Positions 44,443-52,766 of a stretch of DNA of 64,000 nt are shown piece after piece. Numbering within the stretch: position 1 is the stretch's first letter; every line of letters starts with the position of its first letter. Where the stretch lies: NCBI RefSeq assembly GCF_965215815.1, contig NZ_CBDCEO010000012.1:1674001-1738000 (forward strand), written 5' to 3'. The notes below the pieces were generated by a model that searched no databases, had not been told where the DNA came from, and saw nothing but the letters and a program-made list of their open reading frames with translations. Source of the stretch: Poriferisodalis sp965215815. Its GTDB lineage: Bacteria > Actinomycetota > Acidimicrobiia > Acidimicrobiales > Poriferisodalaceae. Both the position numbers and the translations under genes were made by a program.

Positions 44443-45212
44443 GCGACGCACCAGCAAACCCTCCGCCCGGCGAGGCCGATCACGGAGTCGGTCGTCGGAT
44501 CGATCACCGGTTCGATCGCCGGGTCGGCCGGCGGGCCCGCCGCGGAGGCCCGGGTCAGAGGTTTCGCGACCGGGCTTCGGTTCGTGTCGCGGCGCTGGCG
44601 GCCGCAGCCGCCGCTGCGTGGGCCGGCTGGCAGTACTTCGATCAAGCTGAGCCTGCGACGGATGCTGCGGCTACCACTGCGGCCCTGTCGGCAGTCGCGG
44701 ACGCTGCGCCGCCCACTGCTGCAGGGTCGGCGGCCTCCGACGCTGCGGCGGATGCAGGGGGGCCTGCTCTCGAGCCGAATGCGGTTGTGTTGGCAGTGAT
44801 CGATGGCGACACGATGGACGTCGATCTCGGCGGGCGCCGAGTGGCGGTGCGGTTCATCGGCATCGACACGCCTGAGAAGACCGGCGGCTACCTGCCGGCC
44901 GAATGCGGCGGCGATGCCGCCACCCTGCGAACGTCCGAGCTGCTTCCGCCTGGCACCGAAGTGCACCTGCAGCGCGACCAGGAGCTCTACGACCGGTACG
45001 ACCGGCTGCTGGCCTACATCTACCGGGCCTCTGACGGGCTGTTCGTGAATCGTTACCTCGTGCTCGACGGATACGCCGGCACCATGCACTTCGAGCCCAA
45101 CACACAACACCGGGCCGTGCTCGACACCGCCGAGGCCGAAGCCCGCGCCGCCGGTCGAGGAATCTGGGCCGACTGCGGCGGTCCGAACCAGCGACTCGAG
45201 GGCGCCAGTTAG
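44439..45212 (+). CDS. Membrane-anchored thermonuclease (SNase) family protein
   Basis: The protein has a TM segment (VRVAALAAAAAAAWAGW), an Ala-rich linker and an SNase domain with AVIDGDTMDVDL, RFIGIDTPE, a DRLLAYIY strand and GRGIWADC. It would be an extracytoplasmic Ca2+-dependent nuclease. Between the thiolase stop and the SNase fold there is no in-frame ATG, GTG or TTG. The only start-like codon is CTG at 44439, overlapping the thiolase stop as CTGA and giving a natural N-terminus (SDAPANPPP). Confidence 0.8.
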   Translation: MSDAPANPPPGEADHGVGRRIDHRFDRRVGRRARRGGPGQRFRDRASVRVAALAAAAAAAWAGWQYFDQAEPATDAAATTAALSAVADAAPPTAAGSAASDAAADAGGPALEPNAVVLAVIDGDTMDVDLGGRRVAVRFIGIDTPEKTGGYLPAECGGDAATLRTSELLPPGTEVHLQRDQELYDRYDRLLAYIYRASDGLFVNRYLVLDGYAGTMHFEPNTQHRAVLDTAEAEARAAGRGIWADCGGPNQRLEGAS

Positions 45213-45221
45213 CGTGTCGGC

Positions 45222-46067
45222 GTGGCACCGCTGTCCCAGCGGCTCGGATACGGCCCCGACGACAGACTGCTGATCATCAGCGCGGCCGGACTCGGCGGCT
45301 GCCATGCGATGAACGAAGGCGTGTACGCGGCCCTGCGGGACGGCCTGGCAACCACGGGGACTCTGCTGGTGCCGTGCCCGTGGTCTCGCGAGGCGGCAGC
45401 GAGGTTCCGGGGCGAGGACATCGGCGTTGCGCTCACGCTGAACTCGGAGTTCGAGTTGTACCGGTGGGGGCCGATCACTTACGCCCCGTCGCTGCTCGAC
45501 GGCAACGGCGGGATGCCGAGCACGGTGGGCGATGTGTGGGACCACGCCGACCTGGACGAGGTCCGGCGGGAATGCCGGGCACAGATCGAACGGGCGATCC
45601 TGTGGGGCTTCGACGTCACGCACCTCGACAGCCACCTCGATGTATTGAGCGTGCGCCCCGAGTTCTTCGACGTGTACCTGGAGCTGGCGGTCGATTTCGG
45701 GCTGCCTGTGCGGCTGATCTCTTCGGAGGCTCGGCGGCAACTGGGCTTTCCCGTGGAGGACCTGATCGCGTCTGAGGGGGTTGTGACCCCGGATCGGGTC
45801 ATGCGCATCGCGCCCGGGACAATGGGGCGGTACCGGCGCATCGAGGCGCTGCTGGACTCGCTCGAACCTGGTTTGACCGAACTGCAGGTTCAGCCCGCGG
45901 CGGACTTGCCGGAGCTGCGGTCGCTGACCGCCGACTGGGGATCTCGAGTGGAGGACCTGCTGCACCTGCGAGACAACGCCGAGCTGCGCACCCACATCGA
46001 GCGCAGCGGGATCCGGCTGGTGGGTTACCGGGCGCTTCGACGGCTACAGCGATCCGGCCCAGCCTGA
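45222..46067 (+). CDS. YdjC/ChbG-like protein with altered metal site
   Basis: A 281-residue protein with the length and fold pattern of ChbG/YdjC carbohydrate deacetylases. The first motif, normally NADDFG, is SAAGLG (residues 20-25). The second, normally GxHxTL, is GVALTLNSEF (68-77), so the histidine is missing. Only THLDSHLD (133-140) keeps the HxDSH part. It is thus probably not a metal deacetylase. GTG 45222 is used as the start. Confidence 0.75.
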   Translation: MAPLSQRLGYGPDDRLLIISAAGLGGCHAMNEGVYAALRDGLATTGTLLVPCPWSREAAARFRGEDIGVALTLNSEFELYRWGPITYAPSLLDGNGGMPSTVGDVWDHADLDEVRRECRAQIERAILWGFDVTHLDSHLDVLSVRPEFFDVYLELAVDFGLPVRLISSEARRQLGFPVEDLIASEGVVTPDRVMRIAPGTMGRYRRIEALLDSLEPGLTELQVQPAADLPELRSLTADWGSRVEDLLHLRDNAELRTHIERSGIRLVGYRALRRLQRSGPA

Positions 46068-46117
46068 ATCAGCCCAGCCTGAATCAGCCCAGCCTGAATC
46101 AGCCCAGCCTGAGTCAG
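46058..46117. repeat. 15-bp tandem repeat (4 units) between convergent genes
   Basis: CCCAGCCTGAATCAG occurs four times head to tail, the last copy with one change. Both flanking stop codons, of the YdjC-like and the SCP2 genes, lie within the array. Confidence 0.93.
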
Positions 46118-46467
46118 CGGGGTGCTCCGAGCGAGCCGGCCGCACGCCAGGCCGGCAGCAGCTCCAGCCAGAGCGCCATGTCGCCGGAGACCTTGAGATC
46201 GCCCGCCATGTAGTGCTGCGCGGGGTCGGCCTCTCCGCAGACGACGTCGGCGGCGAGCTGCCAGGGCGCCTCGAGTGTCAGATCGGCGCCCCGGGTAGTA
46301 CCGGGAGCTGCAGCTTTCAGGACGCCGGATTCGAAGGTCAAGCTGGCGCTCACCTTGCCGTCGGGACCGCCGGCGGTCTTCATCACCACGGTGCCCGACA
46401 CGCCGCCGAGCGGCTTGTGGCCGGCTGTGGCCCAGTTCGTCAGGAACTCTTCGTCGAGGAAGCTCAC
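46114..46467 (-). CDS. SCP2 sterol-binding domain protein
   Basis: A 117-residue stand-alone SCP2-type lipid-binding fold, with GTVVMKTAGG, ADLTLEAPWQLAADVV and YMAGDLKVSGDM as the usual pattern. It may bind acyl-CoA or sterols. The GTG start shares a base with the amidase stop (TAGTG), so it is cotranscribed. Confidence 0.85.
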   Translation of the reverse strand: MSFLDEEFLTNWATAGHKPLGGVSGTVVMKTAGGPDGKVSASLTFESGVLKAAAPGTTRGADLTLEAPWQLAADVVCGEADPAQHYMAGDLKVSGDMALWLELLPAWRAAGSLGAPR

Positions 46468-47321
46468 TAGCGCAGCCCGGCGAACAGGTCGTTCTCCATG
46501 GGCTCGGTCGAGATGCGCGACTCGAGCAGCATGTATTCCTCATATGGATGGATGGAGTCGGCCACGTCGTCGGGCAGGCCGAACCAGAACGGCGAGTTGG
46601 GATCGACCTGGGTGGCATGGGCCAGCAGCGCCTTGCGCCGCACGGCGTTGTTGACCTCGACGACTGCGTTGATGCGGTCGTCGCGGCTTGGCCGCCCCAG
46701 CCACTTCTTGTCGAAGGGCGACTCAAGGTTCAAGTCCAAGAAGGCCTGGTGGATGAGGCGCATGCGCTTGTGGGACCACACCGGCGCATACATCTTCATT
46801 GGCGTGAAGGCCGGGCCGCACTCGGGGCGCCAGGCAGGCTCGCCGGCGTGCGCGAACGCCGGAATACAGATGGCCGTGACCTGCAGGTGATCGGGGTGCG
46901 GGTAGCGGGACTGCACCAGCGGGTAGGTCAGGATGACCTGCGGGCGAACCCGCCGGATCACCGTCACCAGCCTGGCGACCGCCTCGTCGAGGTCGGCATT
47001 GGCGAATGCGTCAGGGTGAGCGTTGGGTTCTGTGTCGGGCATACCTGAGTCGCGGTAGCCGAGCATGACCACCTCGTCGTAACCGATCTCCATCGCAGAG
47101 GCATCCAGCTCGGCACGCCGGATCTCGGCCAGATTCTCTGTGACTTCGGGCCGGTCCATGGCCGAGTTGAGGATTTCGCCCTCCTCGCCGCCAGTGCAGC
47201 AGACGAGCGTCGTGCGGATGCCCTCATCGGCGTAGCGGCGGACGGTGCCCGCCCCCTTCGACGCTTCGTCGTCAGGGTGGGCGTGCACCGCGAGAATTGA
47301 CAGTCCAGTGTCCTGCGACAT
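46467..47321 (-). CDS. mca: PIG-L family deacetylase, mycothiol S-conjugate amidase-like
   Basis: The 284-residue LmbE/PIG-L zinc hydrolase has AHPDDE at residues 14-19 and YPHPDHLQV around 142, plus the long loop typical of Mca and MshB. Mca cleaves mycothiol conjugates during detoxification; MshB makes mycothiol. The overall pattern (LGYRDSGMPDTE) favours Mca. It is followed by an SCP2 gene. Mycothiol enzymes support an actinobacterial host. Confidence 0.87.
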   Translation of the reverse strand: MSQDTGLSILAVHAHPDDEASKGAGTVRRYADEGIRTTLVCCTGGEEGEILNSAMDRPEVTENLAEIRRAELDASAMEIGYDEVVMLGYRDSGMPDTEPNAHPDAFANADLDEAVARLVTVIRRVRPQVILTYPLVQSRYPHPDHLQVTAICIPAFAHAGEPAWRPECGPAFTPMKMYAPVWSHKRMRLIHQAFLDLNLESPFDKKWLGRPSRDDRINAVVEVNNAVRRKALLAHATQVDPNSPFWFGLPDDVADSIHPYEEYMLLESRISTEPMENDLFAGLR

Positions 47322-47324
47322 CGG

Positions 47325-47360
47325 CGGTCAACTTATCGGGGTCGGTCAACTTATCGGGGT
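47325..47360. repeat. 18-bp direct repeat before the mca-like gene
   Basis: CGGTCAACTTATCGGGGT occurs twice without a gap, starting 4 bp upstream of the mca-like ATG. Confidence 0.9.
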
Positions 47361-47395
47361 CAGCTCCGTTCCGACCCTCCGTCGGATGCCGCCCG

Positions 47396-48661
47396 TCAAG
47401 ATCTCGGCGGAAGACCTACCAGGGTCAGCTCCACGTGGCCGGTTTCCTCATCGATGGCTATGGAGTAGCCGAAGATCGCAGCAAGACGGTCTCGCCCCTC
47501 CTCGGGACCTGACGCGATCAGCTCGTCACCGACCCACAGCCGCACCGTGCGGGGCGGGTTGTAGATATAGCTGGCGGCGCGGCGGATGGCCAAGACGTGA
47601 TAGCCGGGGTCCACCGCCAGCCCGAGCGACCCAAGCGTCGAGTCGTCTGCCTCTGAACCGGGTGCCACCGGCACCTGGACCACGACATCGTCGGTGTCGC
47701 CGAGCGCGAGCGCCAGCACCGGGTGTATGTCCTCGTCTTCGAGCACGAGCGACACGATGTTGCGGGCCTGATCGCCGATGTCCTCGGCAGCCTCGGCGAC
47801 GTGCAGCAGGCCGCGCAGTCCCGCAGGATCGGTCTCTGCGGGGTGGGCTATGTCCGCAGCTGCGCGCAGCACCCAGGTCTGCATGGAGACCTTCATGCCA
47901 TCGAGTCGCTCTTGCATGGATCGCACCTCGCGGGCGAGAGACAGGTCATCCAGCACGAGCGCGGAATAGGCCAGCCCGATGGCCGCTTCGGACAGGTTCT
48001 TCATCTCGACGAGCGTGTCCACGGCCCGGTCGAGATCGCTGAGCACCGGCGCCGCGTCAGGCTCGGGCGGGTTCCAACGCTCCATGGCCGCCAGCTCGCG
48101 CAAACGCACGATGCCCGCCGGATCGCCGCGCATGAACAGCACATCCCCCGGTTCGATGATGCTGTCGCCGCCCACATCGGTCAGCCAGCGGCGCCCGCGC
48201 TGGATGGCAACCACGCGCATGCCGACCGCCACGGGCAGCTCCATGTCGCGCAGCGGCCGGTTCGCCAGGTGGCTGCCCTCGGCCACCACGAGCCGGTGCG
48301 AGACCTCGGCGGCCTGCGCCAAGTCCACGATGAGCCCCCGGGGAATGCCCAAGTGGTGCAGCACGATCTTGGAGATGTCGACGGCAGCGTTCGCGATCTG
48401 CTCCATGGACGACACCACCTGCAGCACCGAGCTCATGCCGTCCACTTCGCGCGGATGCCGGACGGCCAACATCGCCAGCGACCGCATCTCGTGTACGAGG
48501 TTGGACATATTTTCTTCGAGGCCCAGCACGGCATCGGCCATGCCTTCGTCGTCGAAGTAGAGCGCGGCGTATGCCAGATCGACCATGAGTTCGGAGGCGT
48601 CCTTGGCCTCCGAGAGCATGGACTTCAGATTTCGAGGTTTTTCTTCAGGGTCTGATCGCAT
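47396..48661 (-). CDS. PhoU/TrkA-C regulatory protein
   Basis: A 421-residue soluble protein with alternating domains: a PhoU-like helical bundle (about residues 15-120), a TrkA-C domain (about 125-190, VAIQRGRRWLTDVGGDSIIEPGDVLFMRG), a second PhoU-like bundle (about 210-300) and a second TrkA-C domain (about 320-415). Such proteins gate or regulate potassium or magnesium transporters by nucleotide or ion sensing. It follows the MgtE-like transporter gene on the same strand and is its likely partner. Confidence 0.85.
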   Translation of the reverse strand: MRSDPEEKPRNLKSMLSEAKDASELMVDLAYAALYFDDEGMADAVLGLEENMSNLVHEMRSLAMLAVRHPREVDGMSSVLQVVSSMEQIANAAVDISKIVLHHLGIPRGLIVDLAQAAEVSHRLVVAEGSHLANRPLRDMELPVAVGMRVVAIQRGRRWLTDVGGDSIIEPGDVLFMRGDPAGIVRLRELAAMERWNPPEPDAAPVLSDLDRAVDTLVEMKNLSEAAIGLAYSALVLDDLSLAREVRSMQERLDGMKVSMQTWVLRAAADIAHPAETDPAGLRGLLHVAEAAEDIGDQARNIVSLVLEDEDIHPVLALALGDTDDVVVQVPVAPGSEADDSTLGSLGLAVDPGYHVLAIRRAASYIYNPPRTVRLWVGDELIASGPEEGRDRLAAIFGYSIAIDEETGHVELTLVGLPPRS

Positions 48662-48799
48662 TTCAGATCGTCAGCAGGCAGCGCGACGAGCTCCGTTCAA
48701 CTTGGGGACACGATTGCGCCGCTGCCCACAGCGTAGGCACAGCGGCATGGGGGCGCGGAAGGCGGTCACGACAGCCGACAGCCGCTCGCATCTCGCCTG

Positions 48800-50146
48800 T
48801 CACGACAGGCCGACCCAACTGACGGCCAGCACAAGTGCTGCGGCACCGGCCAGGTCGACCGTGCTGTTCACGAGCGGGATGCCGTAGGTGTCTGGGTCCA
48901 CGCCGATGCGCGTGGCAAGGACCGTGCCGTAGTAGGCGATTGCACCCGCCAGCGCCGTGGCGATCATGCCCCCGATCAGCGAGATCGCCACGAGCCGGTA
49001 CAGGCCCGGCGACGACATCGAGAACACAAAGGCGAAGACGTTGGCGAGCACCCCGTTCAGCACGAATACCGGAACCGTGAGGGTGAAGGCGAACAGGATG
49101 TCGAGGCGGGCACCTCGCTGCGGAAGCGCTCGGGGCTCGATGACGCCGAGATGCAGCTTGCTCGACAGCCGGCTCGACAGGATGCCGCCGATGGCGCCGG
49201 CAGCCGCGAGACAAGCAGGCACCAGGATGAGCACCGCCCGTTTTTCCACGAAATCCTCAAGGCGGTGCTCGATCACGACGCCCGCCACGATGAGCACCAG
49301 GCCGCCCACGCTCAGAACGGGTACCGACTCGCGCAGGATCGCCCAGAGTTGTTCCAGTCCTGATCGCCACGCCCAGACCATTGCGGCGACCGCCCCGATG
49401 ACGCTGGCTACCGCAATGAGCGGCGTGAGGGCGGTGATTCCCACCAGGTAGCTGGCCAAGAACAGCGCCGGCAGCGTGACGACGTCGCCCACTGCGGAGA
49501 TGAGTGGGGCGCTGACGTTGTCGAGATCCCATCCGCGCCGCGTGGAGCTTGTCGCGAGCCCGAGCGTGACAACGAGCACGACGACCGATGCCAGCTCGGC
49601 CCCGACGACCGACACCATGATGAGATCGGTGATACCGATGATGTTCGGCAGCCCGAAGACCGGGGCCAGCACCTTCGTCATCACGCCGAGCGTCACGGCC
49701 GTCACGAGCGTCAGCACGGCCGCGGCAATGACGTTCTGGCCGACGATGGTGTCGCGGCGAGCTGTCGGTCGGAATGTCCCTGCGTGAATTGTCGTGGCGA
49801 GCCGGCTGCCGAGTGCGCCGAAGATGTCGCCGCGCATGCCGATAGCAGCGGGAACCAGCACGAGCAAACCCGGCAGGCGCTCGAGGGTGCCGGTGGCCGC
49901 CGCCAGCAGCACACCGGCGGCGGTGGCAGTCAGGCTGCTGACGGCGAGCGCAGTGAGGCTCTGGCGGGCGCCAGTGAAGTCGGGGCCGAGCAAGCCGCGC
50001 AGGAAGCCCAACGGGTGCAGCCTGGCCACCGGGCGAAGCGGGGCACGGCCTGCAGGCCGCCTACGGGCGGCCCCCGCAACGGCGCGCCGCTTCTGCCTGC
50101 TGGTGCGCTTCGGGGCGCGGCGCGGCGCGGAATCGCCTTCGGCCAT
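48800..50146 (-). CDS. MgtE/SLC41-type divalent cation transporter
   Basis: The 448-residue membrane protein contains two MgtE-type membrane domains in tandem. Each carries a PAAIGMRGDIFGALGSRLAT-like stretch (near residue 100 and, in altered form, GGILSSRLSSKLHLG near 315) and about five helices. It lacks the cytoplasmic N and CBS domains of bacterial MgtE and resembles SLC41 in its duplication. Mg2+ transport with regulation by the next gene is likely. Confidence 0.82.
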   Translation of the reverse strand: MAEGDSAPRRAPKRTSRQKRRAVAGAARRRPAGRAPLRPVARLHPLGFLRGLLGPDFTGARQSLTALAVSSLTATAAGVLLAAATGTLERLPGLLVLVPAAIGMRGDIFGALGSRLATTIHAGTFRPTARRDTIVGQNVIAAAVLTLVTAVTLGVMTKVLAPVFGLPNIIGITDLIMVSVVGAELASVVVLVVTLGLATSSTRRGWDLDNVSAPLISAVGDVVTLPALFLASYLVGITALTPLIAVASVIGAVAAMVWAWRSGLEQLWAILRESVPVLSVGGLVLIVAGVVIEHRLEDFVEKRAVLILVPACLAAAGAIGGILSSRLSSKLHLGVIEPRALPQRGARLDILFAFTLTVPVFVLNGVLANVFAFVFSMSSPGLYRLVAISLIGGMIATALAGAIAYYGTVLATRIGVDPDTYGIPLVNSTVDLAGAAALVLAVSWVGLS

Positions 50147-50242
50147 ACGCCAAAGGGTGGCAGCCGCGGGACCCGACGCGCGAGATGTGATCCCGGCCGT
50201 CGGGAAGTCGCGGTCGGGGCGGTATGAGCGGTCGAGTGAGAA

Positions 50243-50956
50243 TCAGGCGGAAGGCTCGAGCAGCGCCGCAAAGAAGGCGGCGATTTCGGTCGGCCCGACA
50301 TTGCCGGCGAACCGCAACACCACAGCGTTGTCCGCATCGATGGCCACGAGGTACGGCACCGACGTCAGGCCGAATGCCTCAACGACCGACAGCGCCGGCG
50401 TGTCGGCGACGACTGGGTATTGCCAGCCTTGGTCGCGCAGCCATTTCTCGGGCGGGTGATTGCCGCGGGTGGCGTCTTCAAGCACCGATACGGTGAAGAA
50501 ATCCACGCCGGCAGGCAACTCGTTTGTCTCCAGCCACTCCGTGAGATCGGCCACCTCGGCTTGGCAGTGCGGACACCAGTGGGCGTAGAAGGCGATGACC
50601 ATCGGACGGCCCTGGCTCTCGATGCGCACTGCTTCGCCGGTGAGCAGGTCGGTGCCGACCACGACCGGCGGTGTGCGGCCGACGGCGGTGTCGTCTTCGA
50701 GTTGCTCGAACTTCGGCAGCGCCGTGCCGGACACTTGCGTCAGACCCGATGGCGCGTCTTCCACCGATGTGGTCGGCGTGTCTTCCATCGATGTGATCGG
50801 CGCGTCAGAGGCCGGAGGGTCAACAGGAGAGGCCTCGGTCGCAGCCGGTGACTCCGGCGGTGACACCGTCTCTCCACCACCGCAGGCCGCTGCAAACGCC
50901 AACGCACACAGACCGATCAAGGCTCGCCGCACAACGGTCAAGGTTAGGCACCACAT
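50243..50956 (-). CDS. TlpA-like thioredoxin-fold lipoprotein
   Basis: The 237-residue protein has a lipoprotein signal (ALAFAAACGGGE) and a thioredoxin fold with YAHWCPHCQAE. The redox pair is C128-P-H-C131, and VPYLVAID carries the cis-proline. It may reduce or oxidise thiols outside the membrane. ATG 50956 starts a clean signal peptide; a longer frame to 51583 is antisense to the next gene. Confidence 0.85.
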   Translation of the reverse strand: MWCLTLTVVRRALIGLCALAFAAACGGGETVSPPESPAATEASPVDPPASDAPITSMEDTPTTSVEDAPSGLTQVSGTALPKFEQLEDDTAVGRTPPVVVGTDLLTGEAVRIESQGRPMVIAFYAHWCPHCQAEVADLTEWLETNELPAGVDFFTVSVLEDATRGNHPPEKWLRDQGWQYPVVADTPALSVVEAFGLTSVPYLVAIDADNAVVLRFAGNVGPTEIAAFFAALLEPSA

Positions 50957-50998
50957 CGACGGCGCCCCCTCGGACGAGACACGGGAGCCCGGGGGTTG

Positions 50999-52063
50999 AT
51001 GGACGGCCGATGGCAGACTTGGCCCGTGGAGACCCGCCAGCTCGAATCGACACCCGGCTTCGTCATCTATGACCTGCCCGGCGCCCAGCACTACGTCGGG
51101 GAGACCCGCCTCGGCAGCCGCCTCATTCCCGGCAACGCGACGATGCTGGTGCGGCACATCACCTACGTGTTCGCCACTCTCGAGCAACAGCGCAGCGGTG
51201 CCAGTGTCGGCTTGAAGTCCGACCCGTCCGACGCCGCCAACGCCGTCGAGGCTCTGGCGACCGAGCTGGTCGACGATTTCACCAGCGGCAAACTCTCGAC
51301 CGGGCCGGGCCTGCGCCTTGACGCCAAGCTGCTCGCACCGGTGCTCGCGCACGACCAGCGCAACCTCATCGGCAACGACGACCGAGACGGCATCTCGTTC
51401 AACAGCGAGCTCATCGGCGTCGGCGCCACTGCGGCGGCAGCCGGCCTCGTAGGCGGCCTCGACGGCAAGCGCATCGCCATCGAGGGATTCGGTCCGGCCG
51501 GTCTCGGCATCGCACGCGAAGCTGCCGCCGCCGGGGCCACGATTGCGCGGGTCGCCACGGCGAAGGGCTGTGCGAACGGCCAACTCGACCCGGTGGCGCT
51601 CGCCGAAGCGTGGCTGGCCGACGGCGACATGTGCGTGGCCACCCTGTCAGGCGACGGGGAACCTGCCAAGCCTTGGACCATCTGGAAAGACGACGTGGAC
51701 GTGCTGTTCTGCGGCTCGAAGCCTGCGGCGATGTCCGGCGACGGCGCATCGATGGCGGGCGCCACACCAGTGGTCGCGTTCTCCGCTGCGGCGGTGTCGT
51801 CGAAGGCGCTGGCAGTGCTGCGTGCAGCAGGCACCCCGGTGGCTGCTGACTTCGTTGCCGCTGCGGGACCGGCGCTGGGGTGGTGGGCTGACCCAGCGCT
51901 CACATATGACGACCTGCGTGCCGCTACCGCTGACACCGTCAATGCGGTCATGTCAGAGACCGTCGGCCATGACGACGGTCCGTTCATGGCCGCCTGTTAC
52001 CGGGCTGAGGCCTTTCTGAAGACTTGGCAGGACAAGCTGCCGTTCGGCCGGCCGCTGGGCTGA
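50999..52063 (+). CDS. Divergent Glu/Leu/Phe/Val dehydrogenase family protein
   Basis: A 354-residue protein with the two-domain pattern of amino acid dehydrogenases. The Rossmann half has KRIAIEGFGPAGLGIAREAA, and the N-terminal half shows GLKSDPSDAANAVEALATEL. The GGGKG lysine loop of typical enzymes is absent, so catalysis on amino acids is uncertain. ATG 50999 follows a GGGGG. Confidence 0.7.
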   Translation: MDGRWQTWPVETRQLESTPGFVIYDLPGAQHYVGETRLGSRLIPGNATMLVRHITYVFATLEQQRSGASVGLKSDPSDAANAVEALATELVDDFTSGKLSTGPGLRLDAKLLAPVLAHDQRNLIGNDDRDGISFNSELIGVGATAAAAGLVGGLDGKRIAIEGFGPAGLGIAREAAAAGATIARVATAKGCANGQLDPVALAEAWLADGDMCVATLSGDGEPAKPWTIWKDDVDVLFCGSKPAAMSGDGASMAGATPVVAFSAAAVSSKALAVLRAAGTPVAADFVAAAGPALGWWADPALTYDDLRAATADTVNAVMSETVGHDDGPFMAACYRAEAFLKTWQDKLPFGRPLG

Positions 52064-52097
52064 CCCGTTGCTGAACGCCCGTCGCCACGGACGTGAT

Positions 52098-52436
52098 CTA
52101 TCGACGCGGCCTATGCCCAGCCGAGCATTTCTTGGCACCGGGAGCTACCAAATTCGTGCACTGAGTTCCGTTCTTCGTCGGGGCTCCGCAGGTACCTGTG
52201 CCCACAGTTTGCTTCGCAGCCGTCGAAATCGCTTTGCGAGCGCGTTCCTCCAGGAGTGCCGAATCGGCTTCGGCTCGCTGCTCCAAGTCGCGCTCGTACT
52301 CGGCCTCGCGCTGTTCGAAATACTCGGCTGCTTCCGCAAGCAGTTCTTCGGCATTGGGATGCTCTCGGACGAACTTCTCATGCCATTCGGCAGCGGGACG
52401 GAGGTCAAGCGGCCGGCGCCTGCGGAGTATCGCCAT
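52098..52436 (-). CDS. Small protein with Cys/His C-terminal motif
   Basis: About 112 residues. The middle is a highly charged helix (EEYFEQ-, ERDLEQRAE-like), and the end has CGAPTKNGTQCTNLV and KKCSAGH, a possible zinc knuckle (C-C-C-H) seen in many small bacterial proteins. It lies next to a toxin pseudogene, but it has no HTH that would make it the antitoxin. ATG 52436 is chosen over 52478. The function is unknown. Confidence 0.6.
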   Translation of the reverse strand: MAILRRRRPLDLRPAAEWHEKFVREHPNAEELLAEAAEYFEQREAEYERDLEQRAEADSALLEERARKAISTAAKQTVGTGTCGAPTKNGTQCTNLVAPGAKKCSAGHRPRR

Positions 52437-52490
52437 CACCGTCACGCTAACGCCAAAAGGCAACTTGAGGCGCAGCATCCGTCCGATCCT

Positions 52491-52735
52491 CTACTTCGAG
52501 TTCTCATGTCTGTCGAACAGAGCGTCAGCCCGACGGATCATCTGCTTGTACCAAGAGCGTTTGCCACCTCGGCGCGCCTTGTCCCCGCCGCACAGCAGGA
52601 TCGCTCTTTGTTGAGCGTCGAATGCAAAGAACCCCCGAAGAGTGAGGCGCGCCATTCCCGGTATTCCTGGGTGTCGAGCACTTCCCACACAAGCTCGCCA
52701 CTGAAGGAAGGGGTGAGACAGAGCAAGCGTCCAAT
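52491..52735 (-). pseudogene. RelE/HigB-type toxin remnant
   Basis: The N-terminal piece VWEVLDTQEYREWRASL is in one frame, and the C-terminal piece FFAFDAQQRAILLCGGDK...WYKQMIRRADALFD is in another. Both match a RelE/ParE-type (DUF891) toxin, in which about 45 residues normally lie between them. A deletion with frame change has broken the gene. The limits are approximate. Confidence 0.72.
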
Positions 52736-52766
52736 TTCCGCGTACTGCGATTGCTCGGTCTGCGAA

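Noticed and set aside
46058..46117. CRISPR or attachment site from the four 15-bp units
   Set aside because: The units are too short, have no spacers and are not near an integrase.
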